From positions 1 to 36,671 of the forward strand of contig NZ_AJXN01000081.1 in assembly GCF_000286355.1 (NCBI RefSeq): DNA of 36,671 nt, read 5' to 3'. The notes below the pieces were generated by a model. The model was not told the DNA's origin, searched no databases, and was given only the letters and a program-made list of their open reading frames with translations. The position numbers and the translations under genes were made by a program. Of this stretch, positions 9,957-17,679 are shown in pieces. This stretch comes from Kocuria atrinae C3-8. GTDB taxonomy: Bacteria; Actinomycetota; Actinomycetes; Actinomycetales; Micrococcaceae. How positions within the stretch are numbered: the first letter of the stretch is position 1; each line of letters opens with the position of its first letter.

Positions 9957-10057
9957 CCCCGGCACGGCGGATACGTCACAATGGACTGTGGCAAGACCAC
10001 ATGACCACTGCAGCTCACACACACGTGAGCCTGCGGGACGTATCCGCGTAACCGGGG
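9957..10057 (+). promoter_or_regulatory. Three-way-junction leader hiding the ldh RBS
   Basis: Nearly all of these 101 nt pair by eye. P1: CCCCGG (9957-9962) with CCGGGG (10052-10057), ACG (9964-9966) with CGT (10047-10049), and CGGATACGTC (9968-9977) with GACGTATCCG (10037-10046), leaving a C/AA internal loop and one bulged G. P2: TGG and TGTGG (9982-9991) with CCACA and CCA (9997-10007), loop CAAGA. P3: GCA-GCTCAC (10010-10018) with GTGAGC-TGC (10025-10034), loop ACACAC. The ldh ribosome binding site GGGGAG (10054-10059), 5 nt before ATG 10065, starts inside the P1 3' strand, so the fold would block translation. I match it to no riboswitch class I know. Regulatory function is inferred. Confidence 0.6.
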
Positions 10058-10064
10058 AGTTTCT

Positions 10065-11033
10065 ATGACCACCAGCAGTGAAGCCACCGTCCGTAGAACC
10101 AAGATCGGCATTGTGGGAGCGGGGTCGGTGGGAACCTCGCTGGCGTACGCGGCCATGATCCGCGGCACCGCGACCGATATCGCCCTGTACGACCTCAACA
10201 CCGCCAAGGTCGAAGCCGAGGCACTGGACCTGTCCCACGGGCAGATGTTCGCCTCAGATACCCGCGTGGAGGGCTCGGATGACGTGTCCGTGCTCAAGAA
10301 CTCGGACGTCATCCTGATTACCGCGGGAGCCAAACAGAAGCCCGGCCAGACCCGCCTGGACCTGGCCGGGGCCAACACCGAGATCCTCAAGTCCCTGATG
10401 CCTCAGCTGTTGGAGCACGCGCCCAACGCGATTTTCGTGCTCGTGACCAACCCGTGTGACGTGCTCACCGTGGTCGCGCAGAAGATCACGGGGCTGCCGT
10501 ACCGCCAAGTCCTGAGCTCCGGCACCGTGCTGGACACCTCCCGCTTGCGCTGGATGATCGCCAACGAGGCGCAGGTCAACACCACCAGCGTGCACGCGTA
10601 CATCATCGGCGAGCACGGCGATTCCGAGTTCCCCGTGTGGTCCTCCGCGTCCATCGGCCAGGTTCCGCTGCGGGACTGGGAGATCGACGGTCACAAACCC
10701 TTCACCGAGCAGCGTCTGGCGGAGATGACCGATCAGGTGGTCAACGCCGCCTACAAGGTGATCGAGGGCAAGGGCGCCACCAACTACGCGATCGGCCTGT
10801 CCGGCATTCGCATTGCCGAGGCCATTCTGCGTGACCTGCGCTCCGTGCTGCCCGTCTCATCTATCCTCGATGATTTTCACGGGATCAGCGGGCTCGCGCT
10901 GTCGGTTCCGTCCATCGTGGGCCGCCGCGGTGTTGAGCAGCCGCTCGCGATCCCCATGGGCGAGCACGAGGAGCAGCAGTTGCGTGATTCCGCCCAGGCC
11001 ATGCGCAAGGCCCTCGCTTCGCTCGGTTTCTGA
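10065..11033 (+). CDS. ldh: L-lactate dehydrogenase
   Basis: NAD-dependent L-lactate dehydrogenase (322 residues, normal length), interconverting pyruvate and L-lactate with NADH. The Rossmann motif is GIVGAGSVGTS (about residue 15). The active-site signature is IGEHGDSEFPVWS with the catalytic His. Substrate-binding Arg lies in KPGQTRLDLAGAN and DTSRLR. LVTNPCDVLT is also as expected. The frame is intact. GGGGAG is 5 nt before ATG but falls in a strong predicted leader structure. The gene converges on putP across an IS-interrupted terminator. Confidence 0.96.
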   Translation: MTTSSEATVRRTKIGIVGAGSVGTSLAYAAMIRGTATDIALYDLNTAKVEAEALDLSHGQMFASDTRVEGSDDVSVLKNSDVILITAGAKQKPGQTRLDLAGANTEILKSLMPQLLEHAPNAIFVLVTNPCDVLTVVAQKITGLPYRQVLSSGTVLDTSRLRWMIANEAQVNTTSVHAYIIGEHGDSEFPVWSSASIGQVPLRDWEIDGHKPFTEQRLAEMTDQVVNAAYKVIEGKGATNYAIGLSGIRIAEAILRDLRSVLPVSSILDDFHGISGLALSVPSIVGRRGVEQPLAIPMGEHEEQQLRDSAQAMRKALASLGF

Positions 11034-11087
11034 GCACGCGACCGGCTCAATTCACGGGTCACCCAACCGCCCCGGGAACGGGGGCGA

Positions 11088-11118
11088 AGGACGACGACGT
11101 CGCGAGCGCCGTCGTCCT
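11088..11118 (+). terminator. Hairpin after ldh
   Basis: AGGACGACG (11088-11096) and CGTCGTCCT (11110-11118) form a perfect 9-bp stem with a 13-nt loop, 55 nt after the ldh stop. No T tract follows. It could end ldh transcripts ahead of the second, now interrupted, hairpin. Confidence 0.5.
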
Positions 11119-11189
11119 CGAAAGCAAAAGTAGGGGCCCACTCACCAAAATGAACTGGTCCCAAGAAGTTGGACTGGCCAAGTAAAAGC

Positions 11190-12032
11190 TTAGGCCGCTA
11201 GGGCCTGGGTCCGGTATTCCACCGGGCTCAGGCCCTTCAGCGTTGAATGTGCCCTCTCGGTGTTGAACCAGGTGATGTAGGCATTGATCGCTGTGGTCAG
11301 TGCCTCGACGGTGAGGAACGTGGTGTTGCAGTAGAGCTCGTCCTTCAGATGCCCGAAGAAACTCTCCATCACGGCATTGTCGAGGCAATTGCCCCTGCGC
11401 GACATCGACTGGATCGCTCGGCCGTTCAGGAGCTGTCGCCAGGAAGCGTGCTGATACTGAAAGCCTTGATCGGAGTGCACGATGGGTTTCTGGTCTGATG
11501 GCAACCCCACCAATGCTTGCCGCAGCGAGGTATTGGTCAATACCAGGTTCGGGGAGGTCCCGGTCGTGTGGCCGATGATCTGCCGGTCGAAGAGGTCCAT
11601 CACCGTCGAGAGATAGACCTTCCGCTCTCCGACGCGGAATTCAGTCACGTCGGTGACCCACTTCTGGTTCGGGGCGGTCGTGGTGAAGTCTCGTTCCAAG
11701 CGGTTGGCAGCGATCTGGCCGATCTTGCCCTTGAACGAGGTGTAGCGCTTGCGGCGGATCTGACACCGCAGCCCCAGGGCTCGCATGAGCTTGAGGACCG
11801 TCTTCTTCGACACCACCCATCCCGTCCGGCGCAGCCGGTCGTGGATCCGTCGGTGCCCGTAACGGCCGGCGAAATGGTGGAAGAACCGCTGAATCTCGGC
11901 CTTCAACGCGGCGTGCTTGTCCGCGGTGTCCAGGCGTGCCTGGTGGTAGAAGAACGTCGATCGGGCAAGAGAAGCGACGGTGAGAAGTGTGGTGAGTGAG
12001 TGTTCAGCCTTGAGGGCGAGGACGGCATTCAC
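11190..12032 (-). CDS. IS3-family transposase OrfB
   Basis: Integrase-core (rve, RNase H-like) transposase subunit of 280 residues. The DDE residues are seen in WVTDVTEF, VHSDQGFQY and NAVMESFFGHLKDEL. The N-terminal HTH_21 region (HHFAGRYGHRRIHDRLRRTG) precedes the core. The GTG start at 12032 overlaps the orfA stop as GTGA. IS3 elements often make an OrfAB fusion by -1 slippage; here only a short AAAG lies before the overlap, not the longer A-rich site of IS150 itself, so the mode of OrfB expression is uncertain. Confidence 0.93.
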   Translation of the reverse strand: MNAVLALKAEHSLTTLLTVASLARSTFFYHQARLDTADKHAALKAEIQRFFHHFAGRYGHRRIHDRLRRTGWVVSKKTVLKLMRALGLRCQIRRKRYTSFKGKIGQIAANRLERDFTTTAPNQKWVTDVTEFRVGERKVYLSTVMDLFDRQIIGHTTGTSPNLVLTNTSLRQALVGLPSDQKPIVHSDQGFQYQHASWRQLLNGRAIQSMSRRGNCLDNAVMESFFGHLKDELYCNTTFLTVEALTTAINAYITWFNTERAHSTLKGLSPVEYRTQALAA

Positions 12033-12523
12033 TTTGTCCGTCGTTGTTGCTCCCTCAAGGCCCGCAATTTTCCCAGGTAAGCGTTCTCAGCCCGAAGATA
12101 CTCGACCTCGCGTCGTAGCTGTTGAAGCTCCGACTCCTCGCCGTCCTGAGTCGATGCTAATCGGCGTGGCCGGCCACGTGGTCGTGGCTTCAGGGCATCC
12201 TCGCCCCTGGCACGGTAGTTCCTCGCCCACGTCTCGATGAGTTTCGGCGAGGACAGGTCGAACTCGCGGGCGAGATCGACCTTGGGTTCCCCGCACAGGA
12301 AGCGCGTGACGACCGCCAGCTTGATCTCAAACGAGTAGGACTGTTTCGTCGGTTTGGTCACCAGTGCTCCTCGACCACGAACGCGCCAGCGATGGTAGAG
12401 CCGCTTCACGGCTGACCTACTCACGCAGATTTCCCTCGCGACTGATCGCTCGCCGCGTCCTTCCTCAAAGCAGGCTACCGCGTAGATGCGCTGCTCCTGC
12501 GTCAGAGCACTCTGCTTCCCCAT
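12029..12523 (-). CDS. IS3-family transposase OrfA
   Basis: A 164-residue DNA-binding protein with two helix-turn-helix units: residues about 7-52 (SVAREICVSRSAVKRLYHRW) and 63-110 (KVDLAREFDLSSPKLIETWA). A C-terminal leucine-zipper-like coiled coil (ESELQQLRREVEYLRAENAY) follows. This layout is typical of IS150-group OrfA, which binds the terminal repeats and dimerises. It ends in TGA overlapping the orfB start. Confidence 0.9.
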   Translation of the reverse strand: MGKQSALTQEQRIYAVACFEEGRGERSVAREICVSRSAVKRLYHRWRVRGRGALVTKPTKQSYSFEIKLAVVTRFLCGEPKVDLAREFDLSSPKLIETWARNYRARGEDALKPRPRGRPRRLASTQDGEESELQQLRREVEYLRAENAYLGKLRALREQQRRTK

Positions 12524-12639
12524 GAACTGACCCCCCGGGAGTTGGAACCGAATTACTCAGTCCACTCCGGGGGTCAGTTCAAAAAGGTGAGTGGGCCCCT
12601 ACTTCGTGTGCGGGGAATTTCCCCGCCACTAGGTGGAAC

Positions 12640-14181
12640 TTAGCGGCGACCGGTAGCGGCGTCGGACTCGACGGGCTCCGAAGCAGCGGCGGCAGGGGTG
12701 GCCTGTCCCGGGTTGTTGACGATCCGGACGGCTTCGTCGAACTCGGCCTCGATCTCCGGGTTGTGCTTGTAGGTGGCCAGCGAGCCGACGACAGCGGCCA
12801 GCAGGCCCAGGAAGAAGCCGGGGATGATCTCGTAGAGGTCACTCCACGGAGTGTACTGCCAGGTGAAGACCACCACGGCACCCACGATCATGCCGGCGAT
12901 CGCACCGGTGTTGGTGAGCTTGCGCCAGAAGAGGCTCAGCAGCACCACGGGGCCGAATGCGGAACCGAAGCCGGCCCACGCGAAGCTCACGAGCTCCAGA
13001 ATGGTCGCGTTCTGCTCCCAGGCGAGAGCTGCGGCGACAACGGACACCAGCAGCACGCCGGCACGACCCATCCAGACCTGTGCCTTGTTGGAGGGCTTCT
13101 TCTTGACGGCCAGGCCGTAGAGGTCTTCCACCAATGCGGAGGAGGAGACGATCAACTGCGATGACACGGTGGACATGATGGCTGCCAGAACGGCTGCCAG
13201 CACCAGGCCGGCCAGGGCCGGGTGGAACAGCACCTGAGACATGTCCAAGAAGATGGCCTCGGGGTCCGTAGCTTCCTGATCCGGGCGGTTGCCGAAGTAG
13301 GCCATGCCCACCAGAGCGGTGCAAATCGCGCCGACCACGGAGAGGATCATCCAACCGACACCGATACGGCGACCGGTCTTGGCATCGGCCGGGCTACGCA
13401 GCGCCATGAAGCGCACGATGATGTGCGGCTGGCCGAAATAACCCAGGCCCCAGGCGAGCGCGGAAATGATGCCCACAGCGGTGCCGCTGGCGACCAACGA
13501 GAGAGCGTCCGGGTTCACGTTCTGGATGCGATCCACCATCTCGACCGGGCCGCCCACCATGATCAAACCGATGATCGGGACCAGCAGCAGCGAAACCAGC
13601 ATGAGAATGCCCTGGAAGAGGTCCGTGTAGGACGCACCCAGGAAGCCACCGAAGAACGTGTACAGCACGGTCACGCCGGCGATCAGCAGCATGCCTACCA
13701 GGTAGGAGGAGCCGAAGGAGGACATGAAGAACACGCCGCCCGCGACCATGCCGGAGGAGACGTAGAACGTGAAGAACGCCAGAATGATGATGCCGGACAC
13801 CACGCGCAGCATGCGGGTGTTGCCCTTGAGTCGGCTGTCCAGGAAGGACGGAATGGTGATCGAGTTGTTGGAAACCTCGGTGTACGCACGCAGTCGCGGC
13901 GCCACGAACTTCCAGTTCAGCCAGGCGCCAATGGTCAGACCGATGGCGATCCAGGCTTCAACCATGCCGGCGAGGTACACGGCACCGGGCAGGCCCATGA
14001 CCAACCAGCCGGACATATCCGAAGCACCCGCGGACAGCGCTGCCACGCCGGGCTTGAGATTTCTTCCCCCCAACATGTAATCGTCGAGGTTCTTTGTCTT
14101 ACTGTTGGCCCACAGGCCAATCGCGATCATGCCTAAGAAATAGATCACAATCGCGATGAGTTGATACGCCTGGTCGGACAT
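12640..14181 (-). CDS. putP: Sodium/proline symporter
   Basis: Na+-coupled proline transporter of the SSS family, 513 residues with about 13 membrane helices. The PutP features are DDYMLGGRNLKPGVAALSAG after the first helix, ASDMSGWLVMGLPGAVY, and GWGLGYFGQP-type sequence GLGYFGQPHIIVRFMALRS. A Glu/Ala-rich cytoplasmic tail ends the protein. GGAAGG is 7 nt before ATG 14181. The frame is intact. It follows gluQ on the same strand but is separated by a palindrome, and converges on ldh. Its downstream terminator has been split by the IS, so read-through of its RNA into the IS region is possible. Confidence 0.95.
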   Translation of the reverse strand: MSDQAYQLIAIVIYFLGMIAIGLWANSKTKNLDDYMLGGRNLKPGVAALSAGASDMSGWLVMGLPGAVYLAGMVEAWIAIGLTIGAWLNWKFVAPRLRAYTEVSNNSITIPSFLDSRLKGNTRMLRVVSGIIILAFFTFYVSSGMVAGGVFFMSSFGSSYLVGMLLIAGVTVLYTFFGGFLGASYTDLFQGILMLVSLLLVPIIGLIMVGGPVEMVDRIQNVNPDALSLVASGTAVGIISALAWGLGYFGQPHIIVRFMALRSPADAKTGRRIGVGWMILSVVGAICTALVGMAYFGNRPDQEATDPEAIFLDMSQVLFHPALAGLVLAAVLAAIMSTVSSQLIVSSSALVEDLYGLAVKKKPSNKAQVWMGRAGVLLVSVVAAALAWEQNATILELVSFAWAGFGSAFGPVVLLSLFWRKLTNTGAIAGMIVGAVVVFTWQYTPWSDLYEIIPGFFLGLLAAVVGSLATYKHNPEIEAEFDEAVRIVNNPGQATPAAAASEPVESDAATGRR

Positions 14182-14267
14182 AGGTGTACCTTCCGGTGCG
14201 AGAGATTTGGACGGCGTCCACTGTAGGGGACGTTATTTAGCTACCCAAAGCCGTTAAGTGTCGTTGC

Positions 14268-14283
14268 CCACCCTTAAGGGTGG
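14268..14283. terminator. 16-bp perfect palindrome after gluQ
   Basis: CCACCCTTAAGGGTGG lies 3 nt beyond the gluQ stop on the minus strand. As RNA it gives a 6-bp stem with a UUAA loop and no U tract. It is a candidate weak terminator for gluQ, or an operator in the putP promoter region. A second hairpin (GGCCCG/CGGGCC, 14289-14305) covers the gluQ stop codon itself. Confidence 0.4.
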
Positions 14284-14285
14284 TT

Positions 14286-15262
14286 TCAGGCCCGTTTTTC
14301 GGGCCATTCCGTGAAGCTGGCGGGGTCCGTGTTCCAGGCCCCGGGATTCCAGTCCTTCAGCAAGTCAGCCGTGGTATTGAGGGGGTGGTTAACCCCCAGC
14401 GATTCACCGAGCCACAGCAGCACGTCTCGCGCGCTGTAACCCAGAGCGTGTAATTCCTCAAGTGTTACAGCTCCGTCGCGTTTAGCCAACCGCGCGCCCG
14501 TGGGGCCCAGCACCAGGGGGACATGAACGTACTCGGGGGTCCGGTATCCCAGTAGCTCCGCGAGGTAGGCCTGCCGCGGCGCTGACGGCAGTAGATCGTC
14601 GCCGCGCACCACTTGGTCGATCCCCTGCTGGGCATCGTCCACGACCACGGCCAGGTTGTACGCGGGAGTGCCGTCGTTGCGCACCAGCACCATGTCGTCC
14701 ACTGCGCCGGTGTACTCGCCGGCAAAGTAGTCGTGCACGGTGAATTCGGTCACGCCCGAGCGCAGTCGGATGGCCGGCGGGCGTTCCTCACGACGCCGCT
14801 CGCGGGTCTCTTCGCTCAGGTTCCGGCACGTACCCGGGTAGCCCCGGGGATCCCGTGCGGTGCCGAGGCGGCCGCGTGAATTTCCTTGCGAGTGCAGAAA
14901 CATTCATAGGTGAGCCCGGCATCTGTAAGGCGTTGCACCTCTTCTAGGAACTGTGGAATGCGCGGCGCCTGGTAGTCCACGGGGCCGTCCCAATCCAGGC
15001 CGATGGCGGCCAGATCGGCAATATTGCGCTCCGCAGCGCCCTTCTTCACACGGTCCAGGTCTTCAACCCGCAGGATGAACTTTCTACCGGTCGCGCGAGC
15101 GAATCCCCACGCGGCCAGCGCAGTGCGCAAATTGCCCAGGTGAAGGTCTCCCGACGGCGAGGGTGCGAACCGGCCGGCGGGCGGCAGGGCGGCGTCGTTC
15201 GAAGGCTGCGAGGCGGGCTGGGACGGGAGCACGCCGCACAGGCTAGCACCGCGTAACTTCAA
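14286..15262 (-). CDS. gluQ: Glutamyl-Q tRNA(Asp) synthetase (frame broken)
   Basis: Paralogue of the glutamyl-tRNA synthetase catalytic domain that attaches Glu to queuosine in the anticodon of tRNA(Asp). The HIGH-type motif is GRFAPSPSGDLHLGNLRTAL. LRVEDLDRVKKG follows, and the KMSK-like loop is GARLAKRDGAVTLEEL. The tRNA-anticodon-binding domain of full GluRS is absent, as expected. One Zn-site Cys pair is visible in ECFCTRKE. The frame breaks near 14843; one added G in a G run restores 325 residues. The start is uncertain; downstream starts in the low-complexity first 25 residues are possible. Confidence 0.88.
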
Positions 15263-15309
15263 TCGCTGGGTGGATGTAGAGGGGCCCGGGGGCGGTTAGG
15301 CTGTTCGGC

Positions 15310-16202
15310 ATGGCACGCATCCACGAGCTGCGCGACGGCGTCTACGTGATTGGCACGGAGAACTGGAGGTTGAACTCCGGGCTCATCGTGGGATCTCAGC
15401 GTGCCCTGGTCATCGATACGGGTGCGGGGCCGCGCCAGGGGCGCGAGATCTTGGCCGCCGTTCGTGAGGTCACAGACTTGCCCCTGACCGTGGTCAATAC
15501 CCACGCTCACTACGACCATTACATGGGTAACGCCGTGTTCCAACGCGCCGGAGTTGTTGAATTCTGGGCCCATAAGGCGTGCGCGGCGGCCATGCGAGAT
15601 CACGGTGACTTCCAGCGCAGTTTCGTGGGGACCCAAGAGCCCGAAATGGGAGACGCGGATGGCCTGGACACCCAACTCGTGCTCCCCACCAACACGCTGC
15701 CCGGCAACGGTCGCAGGCCGTCACTGACGCGTATCGAACTGGGTGACAAACCCGTGACGCTGTTCTTCCTGGGGCTTGGCCACACCGACAACGACGTGTG
15801 TGTGGGCGTGGAGGACATCGTCTTCTGCGGTGACCTGGTGGAAGAAGGCGCGGATCCCAGTTTCGAGGACTCCTACCCGCAGCGATGGGTGGAAACCCTG
15901 CACTCGCTGGCCACGTTGGAGCGGTACAAAGTCTTCGTACCCGGCCACGGTAGCCCGGTCTCCAACACGTTCGTGCTGCAACAGGCGGACACCATGCACT
16001 CGCGATCAAGCGCGCGGAACAGGCCGATCCGGCATCCGCGGGCACGGCCACCGCGTCCATGTTCAGGCTCCCGTATCAGGCGGGGGTGGCCCGGATCTTC
16101 TTGGATCGGCTGGCCACCGTCAGGATAGAGACCGCAGCCAGCGAGCCACAGACCGCCAACTCAGAGCAGCAGCAGCCGCAATCCCAAGGTATCCCGCAAT
16201 AA
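15310..16202 (+). CDS. MBL-fold metallo-hydrolase (frame broken)
   Basis: Metallo-beta-lactamase-fold hydrolase. Metal ligands are visible in THAHYDHYMGN, in LGHTDNDVCV, in FCGDLVEEG (bridging Asp) and in VPGHGSPV. The substrate is unknown. The frame breaks near 16001; adding one C continues the protein as AIKRAEQADPASAG and later FRLPYQAGVARIFLDRLATV, giving 297 residues that end at TAA 16200-16202. The corrected 3' end overlaps the convergent PAP2 gene by 83 bp, which is unusual and depends on both corrections being right. Confidence 0.8.
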
Positions 16203-17327
16203 CGTTTGCCCGACCTGCCCAGGTTCCGGCCACGGCGAGCGACGGCATCAGTGCCACGGCCACGGCCAGGCCGATCGCCAACACCAATAAGGTGATCACC
16301 GTGCCCTTCCGTGGGCGCACTGCTGCGCGGTAACCGTAGCCGGGGCGGCGTATTGCGCGTACGGATTCTGTTGGTATCCCGCGGGCGGGTACTGCTGTTG
16401 GGCCTGTGGGTTGGGTGCGTTCGAATACGGGGCATCCGCGTACGACGCCGCCGCGGGGCCGTGGGTGCTGAAGCGCGGGTTTCCGGGTCCACGGGGGCCG
16501 GGCTGCCCGATCCCTGATTGGTACGGATGCGATTGACTCGGTTGACCGTGTTGCCGCTGTTGAGATCCCGTGGGCGGAATGTAAGCGCTGTCGCCACGTT
16601 CTTCTCGCTGTTGAAGGTTCTCGCGGTGGGCGTCCATCTTGTCTCGGACACGGCGATACACATCGGTGGGCCGAGCCCCGGGGCGAGCGAGAGCGGCGTC
16701 GGCGAGCCTGATCGCAAGGACGGCGAGCACGCCCCAACCGCCCACGATGAGGAGAGCTGCGGCGGCGTCCGACGGGCGGTGCCAACCGTTGAGAACCGTG
16801 AGCATGCCCGTGATGGCCGCGAGCACCCAGCCCCACGTGGCGGTCTTGGCGCGGAGGTGCGGGGGAGCGACCAGCAGGAGCGTCACCAGGATCGTGGCCG
16901 TGGCCGTCGTATGCCCGGACGGGAATGAATTGTGCACGATGAGCTGAATGCCGAAGTCAGGCTTGTCCAGGAGCACTCGCTTGAGGAACTGTGTCGTGAA
17001 ATTGGCCCCCAGGATCATCCCCAACCCGACGACCGCGGGGATCCACCGGCGGGTGCGAATGGTCCACACGAGCGCCAGAACGGCTGCCGCGATGGAGACG
17101 AGTTCCGGCACGTGCTGTGCCGCGGCCAGAAAAATCCACGGGAAGAAGTTGTTGCGATCGGCCTTGGCCTGGGCGAGTGCCTCGTCATCCAGGGACTGAC
17201 CCGTCATGGTCATGAGGCTGATGTAGGTCGCGATGCCCACGCACGTCCACAGGAACACGACCGTGACCAACGGTCGGATCACGGAGCGTGCGGATACGGG
17301 ACGCGCGGGCGCGGGAGGGAAAGACAA
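16120..17327 (-). CDS. PAP2-family membrane phosphatase with Pro/Gln tail (frame broken)
   Basis: Integral membrane lipid-phosphatase-like protein. Motif 2 is NSFPSGHTTATATI, and motif 3 is GWHRPSDAAAA with His and Asp present. The Ser-Arg that usually precedes motif 3 and a full first motif are not obvious (LKRVLLDKPDF), so activity is uncertain. After the helices comes a Gln/Pro/Tyr-rich stretch (about residues 230-335). The frame ends near 16298 unless one G is added near 16320. It then reads RPRKGTVITLLVLAIG and two more hydrophobic helices, ending at 16120 (402 residues). The extension is plausible but less certain than the core. Confidence 0.75.
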
Positions 17328-17679
17328 CGGGCAGCCTATCGGGGGAATCGTTGATCGCGGCCGGATCCGGGTGACTCGGCCATCGCATTATCTTGCCACG
17401 GCAGGCTTTGGTGGGGCTGAGAGGGGCTGGTTTAACGGATTGGAGCCCCGGCACGGAATGGGTGCCGGGGACGGCCCCATCAATCGATACGAATGCGCTC
17501 CCAATGTGAAACACGCGTAGTCTCACCCTTTCGCCGCAGGGGTTTGTGTGCTAGCGGATACGTTTTTTGCTGGGTTGTCCATGCTGGGCTGCGAATTTGC
17601 TTGTCTCGTTCAATCGAGCCTTCCTAGCGTGTGATCCACGACATAGGGAATTGTCCCTTCCGCACACCAAGGAGATCCC
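17328..17679 (+). other. Divergent promoter region, PAP2 / hydroxylase
   Basis: A 352-bp gene-free region between divergently transcribed genes. It contains the hairpin at 17446-17470 and, at its right end, AAGGAG 5-6 nt before ATG 17680, the hydroxylase ribosome binding site. A short GGGA-ATTG-TCCC repeat lies about 25 nt before the start. No convincing open frame or tRNA is seen. Confidence 0.5.
17446..17470. terminator. Hairpin upstream of PAP2
   Basis: CCCCGGCAC (17446-17454) and GTGCCGGGG (17462-17470) form a perfect 9-bp stem with a 7-nt loop. The left half is preceded by ATTGGAG, as in the terminator at 22021. It lies in a divergent promoter region, where a terminator is not expected, so it may be an attenuator or a relic. 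Confidence 0.45.

Larger units (their letters stand above)
11151..12581 (-). mobile_element. IS3-family insertion sequence (IS150-like)
   Basis: A 1431-bp element with imperfect terminal inverted repeats of about 26 bp. Both ends start TGAACTG and share CCC and GGACTG blocks (11151-11176 and 12556-12581). The termini read TG...CA, as usual in the IS3 family. It carries overlapping orfA and orfB on the minus strand. The flanks are AAAA on both sides, consistent with a 3-4 bp target duplication. Both reading frames are intact, so the element may be active and recently inserted. The two HTH regions in OrfA suggest the IS150 group. Confidence 0.9.
11128..12604. terminator. 19-bp stem terminator split by an IS
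   Basis: The left flank of the IS carries AAGTAGGGGCCCACTCACC (11128-11146) and the right flank its exact reverse complement GGTGAGTGGGCCCCTACTT (12586-12604). Each arm is followed inward by AAAA (11147-11150 and 12582-12585) and then the element. Removing the element and one AAAA copy leaves a 19-bp perfect stem with an AAAA loop between convergent ldh and putP, an obvious bidirectional terminator. In the present sequence the arms are 1.4 kb apart and the hairpin can no longer form quickly. Confidence 0.8.

Noticed and set aside
9957-10057. Rex (redox repressor) site before ldh
   Set aside because: No TTGTGAA-type palindrome is seen in the ldh upstream region; the inverted repeat arms are 59 nt apart, which fits RNA pairing better than a compact operator.
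13222-14136. 304-codon plus-strand open frame
   Set aside because: Antisense to putP, with His/Gln/Arg-rich low-complexity translation and no family features.
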